From contig NW_004086353.1 of the NCBI RefSeq assembly GCF_000220395.1, forward strand, positions 62,001-126,000: a DNA stretch of 64,000 nt, read 5' to 3'. Positions within the stretch are counted from its first letter, which is position 1; each line of letters starts with the position of its first letter. The DNA is from Ichthyophthirius multifiliis (Eukaryota; Ciliophora; Oligohymenophorea; Hymenostomatida). Below, piece by piece: positions 16,917 through 32,113 of the stretch. Both the position numbers and the translations under genes were made by a program. Under the pieces are notes generated by a model, which saw only the letters and a program-made list of their open reading frames with translations, was not told where the DNA came from and searched no databases.

Positions 16917-18000
16917 TTAGGTATTTATGTTTTATTAATTTGCTTAATTTTTTTGTTATTTTTAATGTTTTTTATAATTATTTTTTTTATTTATTATTTT
17001 TAATTATAAAGTTATAAATTGAAATTTGTTTTAATTTCGAAATTATAAAATTAATTCAAAATTCAAAAATTTTAATTAATTAGGAATAACGAATTTAAAT
17101 TTGAATTTTATTACGATTAATAAATAATATTTCAAAATTTATAAATAAAAATATCTCAATTAAATTGAAATATAGTTATTATTAAGTAATTTTAATAAAA
17201 ATAAGATTATTTGCAATATGTTCATATATAAAAATAACTTTTTTAATATTTATAAATAAAAATATTTATTTTAGAAATTTATATTATTAATTTAAATTTA
17301 AGTATTATTAAAATATATGAAATATAAAATTAATTATTTATATTTATTTTTTGTATGTATGTTAAATAATTATATTATTTTTAATTTAAAGTTGAACTAA
17401 AAAATATTCTGTTAATTATTTATTAACAATTTATATTAAAATATTTATTAACAATTTATATTAAAATAATTTAGGATATATTTTAAAATAATTTTTATTA
17501 TGATTTAATATATATTTTTATTAATATTTTTAAAATTTTATTAATTTAGAATAAAATAATAATTTAAATCTTTTCAATAAAAAAATTCTTATATTAGTTA
17601 TTTTATATTATTTATTTAAAATTTAATTTATTTGAAATTATTTAATACTCATATATTATAATTATAAAATAAAAAAAATACTTTTGTAAAAATAACAATA
17701 ATTGTTTATTAAAATTGATCTTTTTTAACTAATATTAAAAATATATTATTTATGAAATTAAATATTAAATTGATTTTTTATATTTTTATTTTAAATAAAA
17801 TTAATAAATTCGACTCATTTATGTTATGAAAATAAAAACAATGTTTTTTAAAATTAAAATATAAAATAATATTAATAATAATATATCAAATGATTTTCAT
17901 TATATATAGATACATATTTTATATTATAAATATTTAATAATATAAATTTTTATATAATAATTATTATGTTTTGCTTAATAATATAAATTATAATATTTAT
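16917..18000. other. divergent intergenic region
   Basis: About 1.1 kb between the start of the minus-strand NDR-like kinase and the start of the plus-strand membrane protein at 18001, so it should hold both promoters. I see only A/T-rich sequence with no recognisable element or exon. Confidence 0.5.
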
Positions 18001-20678
18001 ATGACTATAAGGTATATAAATCGTTTAACATTAACATTTGTTTTAAAAACTTTAGAAAATAAATATTAATAAATATAATAATAATAGCTTTAAGTTTAAT
18101 TTATAAATAACTAAATAACTTTCTTAATTTTAGGAATATTTATATTTTTGAATTTTATTAGACAAAGTGGTGAATAATCAAACACAATATGGATATTTTT
18201 TTCTTTATTTGTGATATTGATTCCTTTAACAATGATGTTATCATATTATTTTTAAGATTATTTCTTAATATACCATATATTATGGAATTCTTTATTAAAT
18301 ATTGGATAAATTGGTTTAAATTATATGTATATATATAAATACAATGAACAAAGTTTATTAAATGATAAATGCTAATAAAAATATAGCGAAAAAGATATGT
18401 TTTAAATTTTACTTGTCCATGAAATAATCTTTATTATTCAAGCATTTTCTGTTGATTCTTCTAAGTTTATATTGGATGCATCAATTATATTAGTTAATAG
18501 ATTAGTATAGGCTCTCGTATTTTATTAACTACTAAATTAAATTCTATATATAGATGTCTTATTTTATTTATAACCTTTTTTTATTATAATTAATAGATAT
18601 TTTAGAGAAACTATATAAAGGATTAAATTTTTAGATAATAATAACAATTCAGAATGGTTAAATATTATTAATAATATGTTTAATTCGAATTTAATTATTA
18701 TAAGATGGAATTCTATGTTAACTAGAATTGAGTTAAAATAAGCAAGTGGTATATTAATTAATTACTTTTTAAAAACTAAAATATTTTTATATATTATTTA
18801 ATAAAATAAATAGAAAATACAATAATAAAATATCACGTATTTGATGATGAAAGTATGAAAGAATTTTACAGTAAGATTTTTTTAGATACAAAGACTTGTA
18901 ATATTTAATAATTTAATATAATTTTGGAAGAAGGGAAAAAATTAAGCCTTAAAGATTATTTGATTAGAAGATGTTTACATTTACAAGATACGAAAACTAA
19001 AAAAAAAGCAATAAAAAGATACACAGTTAATTTAAATTTCAAAGCTATAGACATTAGTAATATTAGTAATAAAAAAATAAAAATAATATAATATATTTTA
19101 TTATAAAAAAAAAGAATCTTAAAATAGTAATTCTAAAAGAAAAAGATAGAAATCTTAAGATTCGAATGAAAGTGAAACTTTTGTCGGATTTTATTATGGA
19201 GGAGTTGATAAATAAAAATATACAAAAATATTTAGAATTAAAATAATGGATTTTTAAATGAATGATACAGTATTAGTATTATCATTAGAAGATATAACAT
19301 ATTAAGATGAAATAAAATACTATTAAAAATGCAAAAAAGCATCTGATAAGTTACTTGTTAATGCTTTGAATGATTTTCGTGTGAAATTAGTACCTATATT
19401 GACAGAGGTGAGTTTATTTGAAAATTATAATTTCGATGATCATTTTGATTAAGCTATAGAAAATATAAAATATAATGTTTATTTGATAATAAATAATATA
19501 TATACTTTATTTGATTATTTCTAAATTAATGAAAAGAAAGGTTTATAAATAAATATGGCTTAATTTTCTCTTAAATAAATGATTTAAGATATTGTTTGTA
19601 TGTTTTCTGCTTAATCAAAGATTAAAAGTATTGATTTTAGCCATAAAAATAATTTGAGAAGAACTGATAGAACTTTTTCTGATGAAAGGAGAATTAAATA
19701 AATTCTTATTTGTATTCTTTCGAGTGTTTTTGAGAAAATTTAAAAAGGAAAAGTCTTCTTAAAAATTTTATTAGATAACAAAGATTTATATGAGAACCCT
19801 ATTACACATAGTGAAGGAAAGTATCACCCAAATCTAAAATTTGAATTCGAATATGAGATTTATGAAAAAACAATTGAGTAAATAGATGTTATATATTTTA
19901 CAGAATTATTTAATAAAATTTAAGACAAGGTTATTGAAGAAATTATAAAAACCTTAGGTTTCTTTTGTTTTTTTAAATTTATTATTAACTGAATAAAAAA
20001 AAGGTCCTTATTAATTAAAATAAGAATATGATAATAAAAATAAAATAACAAAATTAACTTTTTCTATTTATGCAGATTTCAAAAATTTAAGAAATTAAGA
20101 AAGATTATACTCCTTAATAAGACCTTAAAATTTCATAAATTATGAGGAAACTAAATACTCTTAACTTTAAAATAATCTAGTCGAAAATTAAGTAAAATAA
20201 GAAAATTAAGAAAATTAAGAAAATTAAGTAAAATAAGAAAATTAAGAAAATTGTGAAAATTATGAAAATTAAAACAATTAAGAAAATTATGAAAAAATGT
20301 GTGATTAAGAATTTCTTTAGTTATATTAATAAAAATTATATCATGAGAATTCGCAAGAAGCAAAAACGTTTTAAGAAAAAGATTATATAAAGTAATCATT
20401 TTTCTGATTATGAGTAATTAAAATAACATAAGTTGAGTAAATCTAGTATTACTTTTTCTTCAAATAATAATTTATCTTCATTCTATAAAAATAATATAGA
20501 TCAAAAATGTCAATTAACTTAAAAGGACTTTTAGTTAGTAACCTAAAATAATTAAAATTCAGAAAATGTTTAAGAATATAATAAAGAATTATATTCAGAA
20601 AATTAAAATTCGGATGATGATAATTATAATATGTCAAATTAAATTTAATTCACAAACAACAGTTAATTAAAATAATGA
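18001..20678 (+). CDS. membrane-anchored degenerate histidine-kinase-like protein
   Basis: Starts at ATG 18001. Several hydrophobic spans follow (ITFLILGIFIFLNFI, IWIFFSLFVILIPLTMM, LLVHEIIFIIQAF, ILDASIILVNRLVQAL, YLQPFFIIINRYF), so 4-6 membrane segments. Introns lie near 18750-18812 and 19070-19110. After a linker comes a sensor-kinase-like core: LLVNALNDFRVKLVPIL at the H-box position (~19350-19400), DERRIKQILICILSSVF at the ATPase N-box (19681-19735), a TLG G-box remnant, then KKGPYQ. In active kinases the H-box has His in SH(D/E)LRTP and the N-box has a conserved Asn; here they are Asn and Ser, so autophosphorylation is unlikely. The C-terminal tail is Glu/Asn/Gln-rich with ENQ-type repeats (20190-20290). 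Single extra T bases in runs at 19968-19974 and 20399-20403 break the frame; correcting both leads to TGA 20676-20678. The sensor-kinase family assignment is by motif order. Confidence 0.65.
20190..20290 (+). repeat. in-frame Glu-Asn-Gln repeat array
   Basis: Short units based on GAAAATTAAG (Glu-Asn-Gln or Val-Lys-Gln) are repeated about ten times with small changes (TAA, TGT and TAT at the third position) inside the tail of the histidine-kinase-like gene. It is a coding low-complexity repeat, not a spacer array. Confidence 0.7.
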
Positions 20679-20992
20679 GTTTAGTATAAATTTAGTCATT
20701 ATTTTAGTAAAGATCTATATAGTTTAAATGATTAGGCAATTATAAATAACTAATAAAATAATTAGAATTAATAAAAGCTTAAAGAATATAATTATAAGAA
20801 TCAAGAAACTGAAAAAGATTAAATAATAAGTAATTATTGAATTATATATTTTTTATTAAAATAAAAAAATTAATATATTGAATATATTATGTTTAATAAA
20901 TTGTATTTATTTCTAAAAATTTTGCGTTTTAGAAATATATCAAAAAATATTTATTTAATTTAAATAAAAATAAATAATCTATTTTTATTTAT

Positions 20993-21592
20993 TCATAATT
21001 TTTTTTTTCTCTTTATAGTTTTTTAAAAACTACTTATATAATTTATATTGGCTTAAAAATTATTTATATTAGTTATAATTCTAAAATAATTGTTTATATT
21101 AATAAATTTAGCCTAATCAAAATGTTTTTCTACTATAAAATCTTCATTTTTTTAATTTAAAATTTTTTATAATTCAGAATTTTATTCATATATACTTTAA
21201 TTGTCTTACAGTTATTAAATTTAATATAAATCCAATCCGATTCTTAAAGTCTCATAAAATAAACATATTTTTTTTTTATTTAACTAAGCTTGAATATTAA
21301 TCAAAAATATTTGTATATAAAGGAATTAAGAATAATATGAAAAGAAATAAATAAGAGAATATTATATTTTATATGTATAGCTATCCTTCATAATTTTATA
21401 TATAATAAACAATATTATTTCTTATTCCGATAATAAAGATAGAGATGTATAAAAACTTATGTTTAGCATATTATGCTATTTAATATAAACGGAGATTTTA
21501 TTAAATAAGAAAATAAAATAAATGGAAAAGTGAAAGAAAAATACTAATTTTAAGGCTGTATTTCTCATATTCTTATGCAAAATAATAGCCAT
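20993..21592 (-). CDS. uncertain small membrane-protein ORF
   Basis: A single 199-codon frame from ATG (21590-21592) to TGA (20993-20995) without introns. The first ~110 codons are hydrophobic with possible membrane spans (LKLVFFFHFSIYFIFLF and YSLIYFFSYYSQFLYI). The last ~85 are polar and Gln/Asn-rich (ETLRIGLDLYQIQQLQDNQS). The change of composition and regular use of TAA as Gln favour a gene. Against it, chance TGA-free frames of ~200 codons are not rare in DNA this A/T rich. No family recognised. Confidence 0.35.
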
Positions 21593-23189
21593 TAATATTG
21601 AAAATATAATAAAGAAAATTTATAAAATGCTAATACTATAATATAATCATATTAAATATAATAAAATTATTTTATTTATATGTAATTAAAAATAAAATAA
21701 AACTTGATTAATAAATAAAAATTTTTGTGATTAAAAATTCTTGTATTTTTAATTATATATAGAGAATTCATTTAAAAAAGTATGATTATAGTTATATTAT
21801 TAAAAGCTGTGTTAATTAAAAATAAAAAATTATTTAATTTTTCGAAAAATTTTGAAATATTTTATATTATTATTAACAATATTTATCAAAAATAAAATTT
21901 TTATTTTATTTGTATTAATTAAAAAATTAAATATTAAATAAAAAAAAATATAATAAAAAATGCAAAAACCTCTCAAAAACAAATAGATATCTAAAAATAA
22001 ACACAAAAAACAATAAAGTTAATAAAAGTAAAAATAGTTTAGGAAAGCAGGTTAAAATAATGAAAAAAAAAAAATATATTTAATTTTTAATTAATAAATT
22101 AATATACAAAAGAACCAAAACAATAGCTTGATAAAGGATTATCGGATTAATAGCTTGTTAAAAAAAAGGAAATTAATAAATTAAAAAAATGATTAAATAA
22201 ACAATAGAAGATTCAATAATTTAGAAATGTTATGATAGTAAATATATATAAATTAATTAAAACATAAAAAATAAATATATAATTATAAAAATAGTAATAT
22301 TATTATAAATATATAATATAGCATTTTTTAAATTTATATATTTATTTTTAATATATATAATTTTATTCTTTATATATTTAAAGGAAAAGAAAAACTAAAT
22401 GTTATTAAATAATCAGATTAATTTAAAAAAGAATAAAAAAAAAATTGAAATATATTAGTTTATTCTTAAAAAAATAATATTTTCATTTTTATATTTTAAG
22501 TACAAAAAGAGTTTCATTTAAATATAAACTTAAAATTTAAATATCATTTTATAACTATTTTTTATTTTTTTAATAATAAAAAATTATAAATCATATAACC
22601 AAATGTGAAAAATATAGTATAGTCTATAAAAAGTGGTTTATTACAATTTTTTTTGTTTTGATTTAAATTTATTAAAAAAATAAATAGGTTCTATTTAATA
22701 AGTTAGTTTTTATAATTTTATTATTTCTATGATCTCTATATATAAATAAAATTAATAATTTAAATAATTCTTTTAATAAAATATAAAACTTTTTTTATAA
22801 GAAATATTTTATTTTTTTTAAACAAAATAAATAAATAATTCATTTATTAAATTTTTACTAAAATATAAAAAAATTTGAAAAGTGTACAAACAATTTAATA
22901 ATAATTCTATATATACGAAAAACAAAATCTTCAATTAATATATATTATAATAAAATGAAAAAATAACTATAAAAAAAAAATTAATAAAACCTTTTTAAAA
23001 AAAAAGTGAAAAAAAACAAAAGCAAATCAAAAAAAAAAAAAAAAAGCATAATAAAAAAGAAGAAGAAAAAAAAAAAAAAAAAAAAAATATAAATTAATAA
23101 ATAAAAAATAATAATAAACAATTTAAAAACAAAATAAAAAACAAAACAAAAATAATAATAAAGGAAGAGAAAAAAAACAAAGTAATTAC
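21593..23189. other. intergenic A/T-rich stretch
   Basis: About 1.6 kb upstream of the Polo-like kinase with long A runs (for example 23028-23088) and no convincing exon on either strand. The last part is presumably promoter and 5' leader of the kinase gene. Confidence 0.5.
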
Positions 23190-25241
<2,052 letters not shown>

Positions 25242-25948
25242 TTTTATTTTATTATATGCAATATATAAAATATTATATATAATTTATATATCAATACATA
25301 TATAATTTATGATAAATTTTTTATTTTTATCTTATTTTTATATTATTAATATTATTCATTTTTTTTACTTTTCTTGTTGATGTTTAATTATTTACTTTTA
25401 TATTTTTTTTTTATATCTTTATCCCATAGTATTTTTTTATTTTTTTATAATTATTATATTATTTTATATATATAATAAACATTATTTTATTTTTAAATAG
25501 ATTATTTTTGTAATAAAATAAAATATTAATTTTGAATAATATTAGTATTAACTATTTAATTAATGGTATTCAATGTAATATTTTTTTATAAATTAATTTT
25601 ATAATTTCTTTTCTAGTGATATTATTAAATTAAATACTTAATTATTATATTTATATTATTTTATAATCTTTTAGATTTTATTGGGAGTGGGAAAACGAGA
25701 AAAAAATAAATTTATATTTTAAATTCTGATATAAAACTATATTTTTTATAAAATTTAGAAACGAAAAAATCACCAAAAAAAAACTTTTTAAAATATTATA
25801 AAAGAAAAAAAAAAATTAAAATAAAAAATATTATTAATTATTCATTTATTTATAAAAAAAAAATTTTTTTTTTTGGAGAAAAAAAAAAAAAAAACATTAA
25901 AATAAATTAAAATTTTTAACAAAAATACCAAAAATCTTTCACAATCTA
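25242..25948. other. intergenic A/T-rich stretch
   Basis: About 700 bp between two plus-strand genes. No exon or repeat is recognisable apart from A and T runs near the MYB start. Confidence 0.5.
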
Positions 25949-26922
25949 ATGCCTTTATAAAAGAATATATAAAAAGCCATAGTAAATGGTAGATGGACAG
26001 CTGAGGAACACTCTAAATTTATAGAAGGCATTGTAAAATACTATAAAAATTGGAAAAAAGTGGAAGAACATATAGGAACAAGAACTGGAGCATAAATAAG
26101 ATCACATGCTTAGAAGTTTTTTAATAAATTAGAAAAAGACATATAAAATAATGTACAGCTTACTGAAGAATAATAAATGCTATAAAATGTTATTTATAAT
26201 AATAATTTCTGTGTAAAGAAATTAAATTCATCATGCTCATCTGTAAGGGGAAGCATAGTTAAAAAATCTATGAAAAAATAATTAAAAATGTAAAAATAAT
26301 TAAGTGAAGAAAAAAAAACGTGTGAAACTTCATAAGGTATTATAATTTTTTTTTTTTTTTTTCTATAAAATATAATTTTATATTAAAAAAAATAAAAAAA
26401 AAAAATTGTAATATATATATATTAATTAAAAAAATTTTAATTTTTTTTAATATAATTATATATATAGAAAATTATTAAGATTTAACTTCTTATTCATAGA
26501 ACAATCAAATATAATTTGAATGTTAATAAACTAAGGAATAAATCTTATAAAATTAAACAAATGTTAATTACTTTGACTAACAACTTGAATATAATAATAC
26601 TTAAAATCGTAGTAAATATAATGAATAAAATTAATTTTAATAATTAAATAATAATGAAGAATTAAATTTCTAAAATTACTAAAATAATTAATATTTAGAA
26701 AACGATAATTTAATGTATTTTTTTTTTTAATTAAAAATAATCAAATTTTTATTAAATTAATAAAAATAAATAAATTAAAGATAATACATATAAATCTAAA
26801 ATGAATACTCGTAACTTATGAATGAATAATTTTATTTTAATAACAGACGTGCTAGATTTGAAAGCTTTGATTTGGACAATTAGATTAAAAATAACTAAAG
26901 ACAAATACCTAATTTTAATTGA
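25949..26922 (+). CDS. SHAQKF-class single MYB-repeat protein
   Basis: ATG 25949 to TGA 26920-26922, introns 26337-26467 and 26715-26780. Residues ~12-60 form one MYB/SANT repeat: GRWTAEEHSKFIEGIVKYY, NWKKVEEHIGTRTGAQIRSH and AQKFFNKLE. The SHAQKFF signature defines the MYB-related/CCA1-like class, which binds DNA as a single repeat and is common in plants, Dictyostelium and ciliates. The remainder is Asn/Gln-rich and of low complexity, ending with RRARFESFDLDN. Likely a nuclear DNA-binding regulator; the target is unknown. Confidence 0.85.
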
Positions 26923-27009
26923 ATTTAAGAAATATAATGTAATTTATAGTAACTAATTATACATATATAATATATATGTATATATATTTATAATTCGTTA
27001 TTCATGTTT

Positions 27010-28390
27010 TCATATTTAATTTTTTTTTTTTTTTTTTTTTTTTCATTCAAATTTGATTATTATTTAATAATATTTATTACTTTAATGTTTGTTAATTTTT
27101 ATTTGCTTTTTTTTTATTCTTATTCCTTTATAAAATTATAATAATAATCATATAAAAATATTTTATAAATATACTGTTGATTTTTTAACAAATTTATGCT
27201 TTTTTACTCTATGATATCAATTATTTTATCTCTTTTAAAGCTTTCCCATTTAATTCTTTTTTCTATTTCTATAAATAAAATTATATATATATATAATATA
27301 TTTTTATTTAATATTAATACGTATTATATATTATAGATTATTTAATACCTTCATCAATTATTTTTTTTTTCTCCTCAATTGTATAAATATTGTTAATAAA
27401 CTTATTATTAAAATAATCATGATTAGACTGTCTTAAAGAATTTCTTCTTTAATTAGCATTTTTAGTCTTCATGCTTTCATTTTACTTATTATTACATTAA
27501 TAACTATTAGAAAAATTATAATTTTGGTTTTATTAAATTGTAAAGCTTCTCCGTTTTTTTTCTATCTAAATATTATTGTTATTATTATCTTTAGAATTTT
27601 AAGCAAAATTAGGCGAATTTCTAGCCGAAATTGAATTTATTTTTTCTTAACTATCTTCTTTTAATAATTATTCTTTTAACTTCTTACTAGAATTTTGTTC
27701 AATAAAAAAATTCTAATTAACATCCTAAAATGTGGGTAGTGGCTTTTCAATAAATTAAATATGGTTTTTGATTAAATTTATTTAATTGTTTATATATTCA
27801 TAATTAGTATTTGTTTTTTGTGTTAAATTATAAAATTGGTCAATTTTTTATTGTATTTTTTAAAATATTTAATTATTGTTTGTTATTATTTCATTCAAAT
27901 TTATTAATTACTAAACTTCAATAAAGAACAATTTTTATATATTTTTTTTTTTTTTACATTATATTGCATTTCAAATCTTTATATAGATATCATTATGGCT
28001 TTTATTTTTTCTTCTTATTATATATTTTTTTTCTCAAATTAAACTTTTTAGTCTAATAATTTGTCTTCCAACTTTCTTGTGTTAAAGTGATCGCAATGCT
28101 TTTTTTCATCCTTATATATAATAAATTTTAAATTAAATATTATATAATACACCAATAATATATATATTTTTATTTTTTATTGTCAAAAATATATGTAGTA
28201 TATTTAAAATTTGAAAAAAAATTGTTTATATTTTTACTATTGTTTATAAGTTTATACACTCTTAAAAAAAGTTTTCTTGTTTTTTTTCAAGTTTATATAT
28301 TTTTTATTCTATTTTTTAAAATAAATTATCATATAGATCAAACTTTTTCACTAGGCTATTATTTTCTTATATTTAAAAAGATTTTTTCAT
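27010..28390 (-). CDS. coiled-coil protein with Ser/Asn-rich middle, unrecognised
   Basis: Minus-strand gene starting at ATG (28388-28390). Exon 1 reads MKKSFQIQENNSLVKKFDLY and KIYKLEKKQENFFQECINLQ. Introns near 28107-28230, 27905-27950 and 27285-27345 keep the frame. Further exons give FNTRKLEDKLLDQKVQFEK (coiled coil), then a polar stretch with INSISARNSPNFAQNS and KKRRSFTIQQ, which looks like a disordered, phosphorylatable region, and finally IEKRIKWESFKRDKIIDIIE. The 3' end is uncertain because the frame runs into a 23-base A run; the two TGAs just beyond it (27010-27012 or 27002-27004) are the likely end. No family recognised. It is divergent from the Sfi1-like gene, about 130 bp away. 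Confidence 0.55.
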
Positions 28391-28519
28391 TTTTTTTTTT
28401 TAATTATTTTGTATCAAATATTATTTTAAAAATATAAATTTAAATTATTTTTTTTAAATACATTAATTATATTTATAAATAAAAATATAAAAACATTTAT
28501 TATTTTTTAAAAATATAAA

Positions 28520-31500
28520 ATGTTTACAACATAAACATAATAAATTGAATTAAATTTAGAAAAAATAGGTATAAAAAATATATTTACAAAAGCAAACATT
28601 GTTTAAATTAAATTCTATACAAATAAAAAATAGACACTAAGATAATTTATTAAATAATAAAAAAAGCTTAAGAAAATTATGAAAATGAAAAATAATATAA
28701 TGAAGACGCCCAGTTAAATTTAATAAAAATATTAGCATCTTACAGTGTTATACTTTAAAATAATAGTAAAAATAATATTCATAAATATAGAAAAAAATAA
28801 TTTTTAATATTTATTTAAAAGATATAGATCCAAAATTCGATACACTTTACTATTAATATTTTGTTTAATTATCTAAATTTATGTCTTAATATTATTTAAA
28901 TGATTGGATGAATGCGGCTTATACATGTAATTAATAATATAAGAATTAATTAAAAAAATAAAAGCAATAAAAAAATAATAATTTAAAATAATTAATAAAC
29001 CAAAATATTTCTGAAATAGAATCTTAATTAAACGAAATAGATAGAAGTTAAAGTCGAATTGAGTTAAAGGAATCACAAATAAATTAAAATTCTAATGTTA
29101 ATTAAAGTGTCATAAATAATAAATATTTTAATTAAATTAAGCATGAGTTAGGTTTTGATTCAATTTTAATAGATTGTAATGAAGATATTGATAAAATTTC
29201 TTAGTAAGATTTATATGAATATTTTAAAATTAATAAAGAAAATAAACCTTGTAATTTTAGTATGGATAATACCTTAGTATAAATATAAAAAAATCATCTA
29301 ATAAGTTTTGGTGATAATCTAAAAACTTTTGACAATACCTTATTTAAATATTTCATTAAATGGAAATAATTTGTTGAAAATAGAATTCAGAAAAAGTAAA
29401 AAAAATAATAATATATTTATCAATTTATTTTCCCTTATTATAGAACGAAAAAATAAGAAAAAATATAGAAATATGTTATCTCTATTTAATATAATTAAAA
29501 TTTACTTTTGTAAAAAGTTTTGTTTTTATTAAAAGGTTATTCTTCTTTGGTTAAAGAAAAAAAGAAAAAATATTTAAAATTTAAATTTTACTTAAAAAAA
29601 ATCTTAAAAAAAAATATTTTTTATTATACAGGAAAAAATTTAGTAAAATATAATTATTTAAAAAAAAAAATATGTATTTTATATTAAAATAGTGGATCTC
29701 AAAAAATAAGAAATTAACTATGAAAATTCAGTTTAATTATATGATTTTATTTTAAAAAGAAGGGCTCTAATAATATTATATTCTTATAAAAGAAAAATAA
29801 AACCTTAAAAAATATAATTAAATAATAAATTTTAGGTGGAATTTTTATTTATTTAATATCTTTAATAAAGGCTTAAATTTTCACAATTATAAAAAATTCT
29901 TACAAGCTTTAATAATTTTAGATTTAAGCAAATATACGAGTATTTAAGTTAATATAAGGTTTTCTATGATTAAAATTTATTGAAAAAAGGATTAGAAATG
30001 ATAAAATTTAGTTTTATGTAAAAGGCTTTTTAAGGAATAAAAAGTTATAAGGAATACACTTTAAGAGCATTAAGATAAAGAAAGAGAACTTTATTTAATT
30101 AATGGAAGTATCAATAATTTTTAAAAAGGAAATACAATGAAAAAAATAATTAATTTTTTAATATTAAATATACAATAATGTTAACAAAAATTATAGAAAA
30201 ATGGCGTTTCTAGACTAAAATAAATATTAAAATCCGTTAAAGATTAAAATATATGAATATTTAGAAAAAGTATTAAACATTAGAAAAATATTTTAATTAA
30301 TGGATTTATTTTTACTTATTATAAAAGAAATTAAAAGCTCATTTAAATAAAAAAGATTAAAAGATCAAATAAAAGTGTTTTTATTTACTATTTAATTATT
30401 AAGAAATAAAAAAACAAAAAGAAAGATAGAAATATAATACTATATATTTTTATTATAAAAGGCTTTATAGAAAAATATTTGATTCTTTATAATAATTCAT
30501 CTATTAAGAAACTACAATATTTAGAATTTTATTTAAAATTAAAAAAAAAATATAAACTTAAAATATAAGTTTAAAAAATGGAGGCAGTATACTGTTTTAG
30601 AACATATAGTAAGAAATTATTTAAACCAAAAACTTAAAATTAAATATTTTCAAAAACTTAAATTATTATCTTAATAAAAATAAATTTAAATTATTTAATT
30701 TTAGCAAAAAATGTTCTTTAAGATTAAAACAAATTTTTTTTAGAAATTAATAGAGTTCTCGAATTAAAGAATATCCTTATAAATTAAAGCCTTTAATTTT
30801 TATTAAAAAAACCTTTTATTTAGAATGTTTTAATGTCTAAAATAATATTAAGTAATAATAATAATAAATTTATATTTAATTTTAATATATAAATTTTAGG
30901 AAAACAAATAAAATTCTAAAATAATTAGTTTAAATGTAAAAAAGTTTATTTATAGAAATCAACAATAAAAGTCAAGAAAAATAAAATAGGATTTTTTTAA
31001 AAATTGGAAATTTATTATCAATTAAAAGTCTTTTATAAAACAACAAAATTTAATTGCTTTAAAGAATTATTATTAAAATTAAATAAAAAAAGCTTTAAAG
31101 ATATTATTTATTAATAAAAAAACTAGAAAATTCAAAAACTTAATTAAAATTTAATATAAAAGGAAATAATTTAGTTTTTTTAAATTAGCTTATTTTAAAA
31201 TACTATAAATAAAAAAGATAAAATTAAGTATTATGTTAATAATGAAATAATTATTATATAAATCTTAATAATAATAAAAAATAATATAAATTCATTTATA
31301 AAAATAAAGAAAAAAAGTTTAGTAAAGGTTCTTTGAATAAGTGATATTATAGTTAAAAGTTAAAAAGCTAAAAAAATTAATAGAATTTAAAATGAAAAAA
31401 AATGTGATATTCTAATTAAATTTTAGATAATAATAATAATAAAAATTATAATAAATTGAATTTTAAATTTAGAGAAATAAAATGAAAAAATATTTTGAAA

Positions 31501-32113
31501 AATTTAAAATATAAAAATATTTAAAAGTTAAATAATTATAAAAAATAATAATGAAGTAATTTTAATATTTATATATATTTTTAAAAAAATTAATATTATA
31601 GATTTAATGTATTAAAAAAATGGCAGAAAATAAATAATAATTTCAAAATATTATAAAAATAAGCTATATTAAAGAAATTTTTAGATTTTAAAAGTTTTTA
31701 TAGAAAACTAAAATTTTAATAAAAAAACAAAATCTAACTGAATATAGCCTTATATTTTTATAAAAAATTAAACTTTCAAAAGCTATTAAATGCCTATTAT
31801 ACAAATATTTAATTAAAAAATAAAAAATTATTTCATTAAAATTTTATGCAATAAAGGCAATTTTTTATTTATTATTATTTTTTAAATATTTTTATAAAAT
31901 TAAAAGATTATGAAAAATTGTTTTATTAATTGGAAAAAAATTAAAGATACAAATAAATACAAAAATTATTAAAAAATTTCAAATCTAACAAAGAGCCATA
32001 CTAGTAGTATTAATTAATATTCATCTTTTTTAAAGAATATAGAAGGCGAAAATAATAAATCTTGGTCTTTATCAGAAAAAGAAAATTTTTGTGTAAAAAA
32101 GAAAATATAATGA
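28520..32113 (+). CDS. large Sfi1-like (centrin-binding repeat) protein
   Basis: Start ATG 28520-28522, end TGA 32111-32113. A long exon is open from about 28816 to 29720, and more exons follow with frame changes attributable to small introns that I did not all place. The central part shows helical units with a Trp after two hydrophobic positions, roughly every 30-40 residues: LFKYFIKWKQFVENR, TLFNQWKYQQFLKRKY, LTKIIEKWRFQTK, LEKYFNQWIYFYLLQKK and KWRQYTVLEHIVRNY. This is the look of Sfi1 repeats, long helices that bind centrin along half-bridge or basal-body structures. Ciliates have several such proteins at basal bodies. The last exon ends ENNKSWSLSEKENF. The repeat call is by eye; exon structure in 29.7-31.9 kb is incomplete. 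Confidence 0.6.

Noticed and set aside
20190-20290. Possible CRISPR-like or satellite array
   Set aside because: Units are ~10 bp without spacers, and they are in frame with the Glu/Asn/Gln tail of a coding gene; the genome is eukaryotic.
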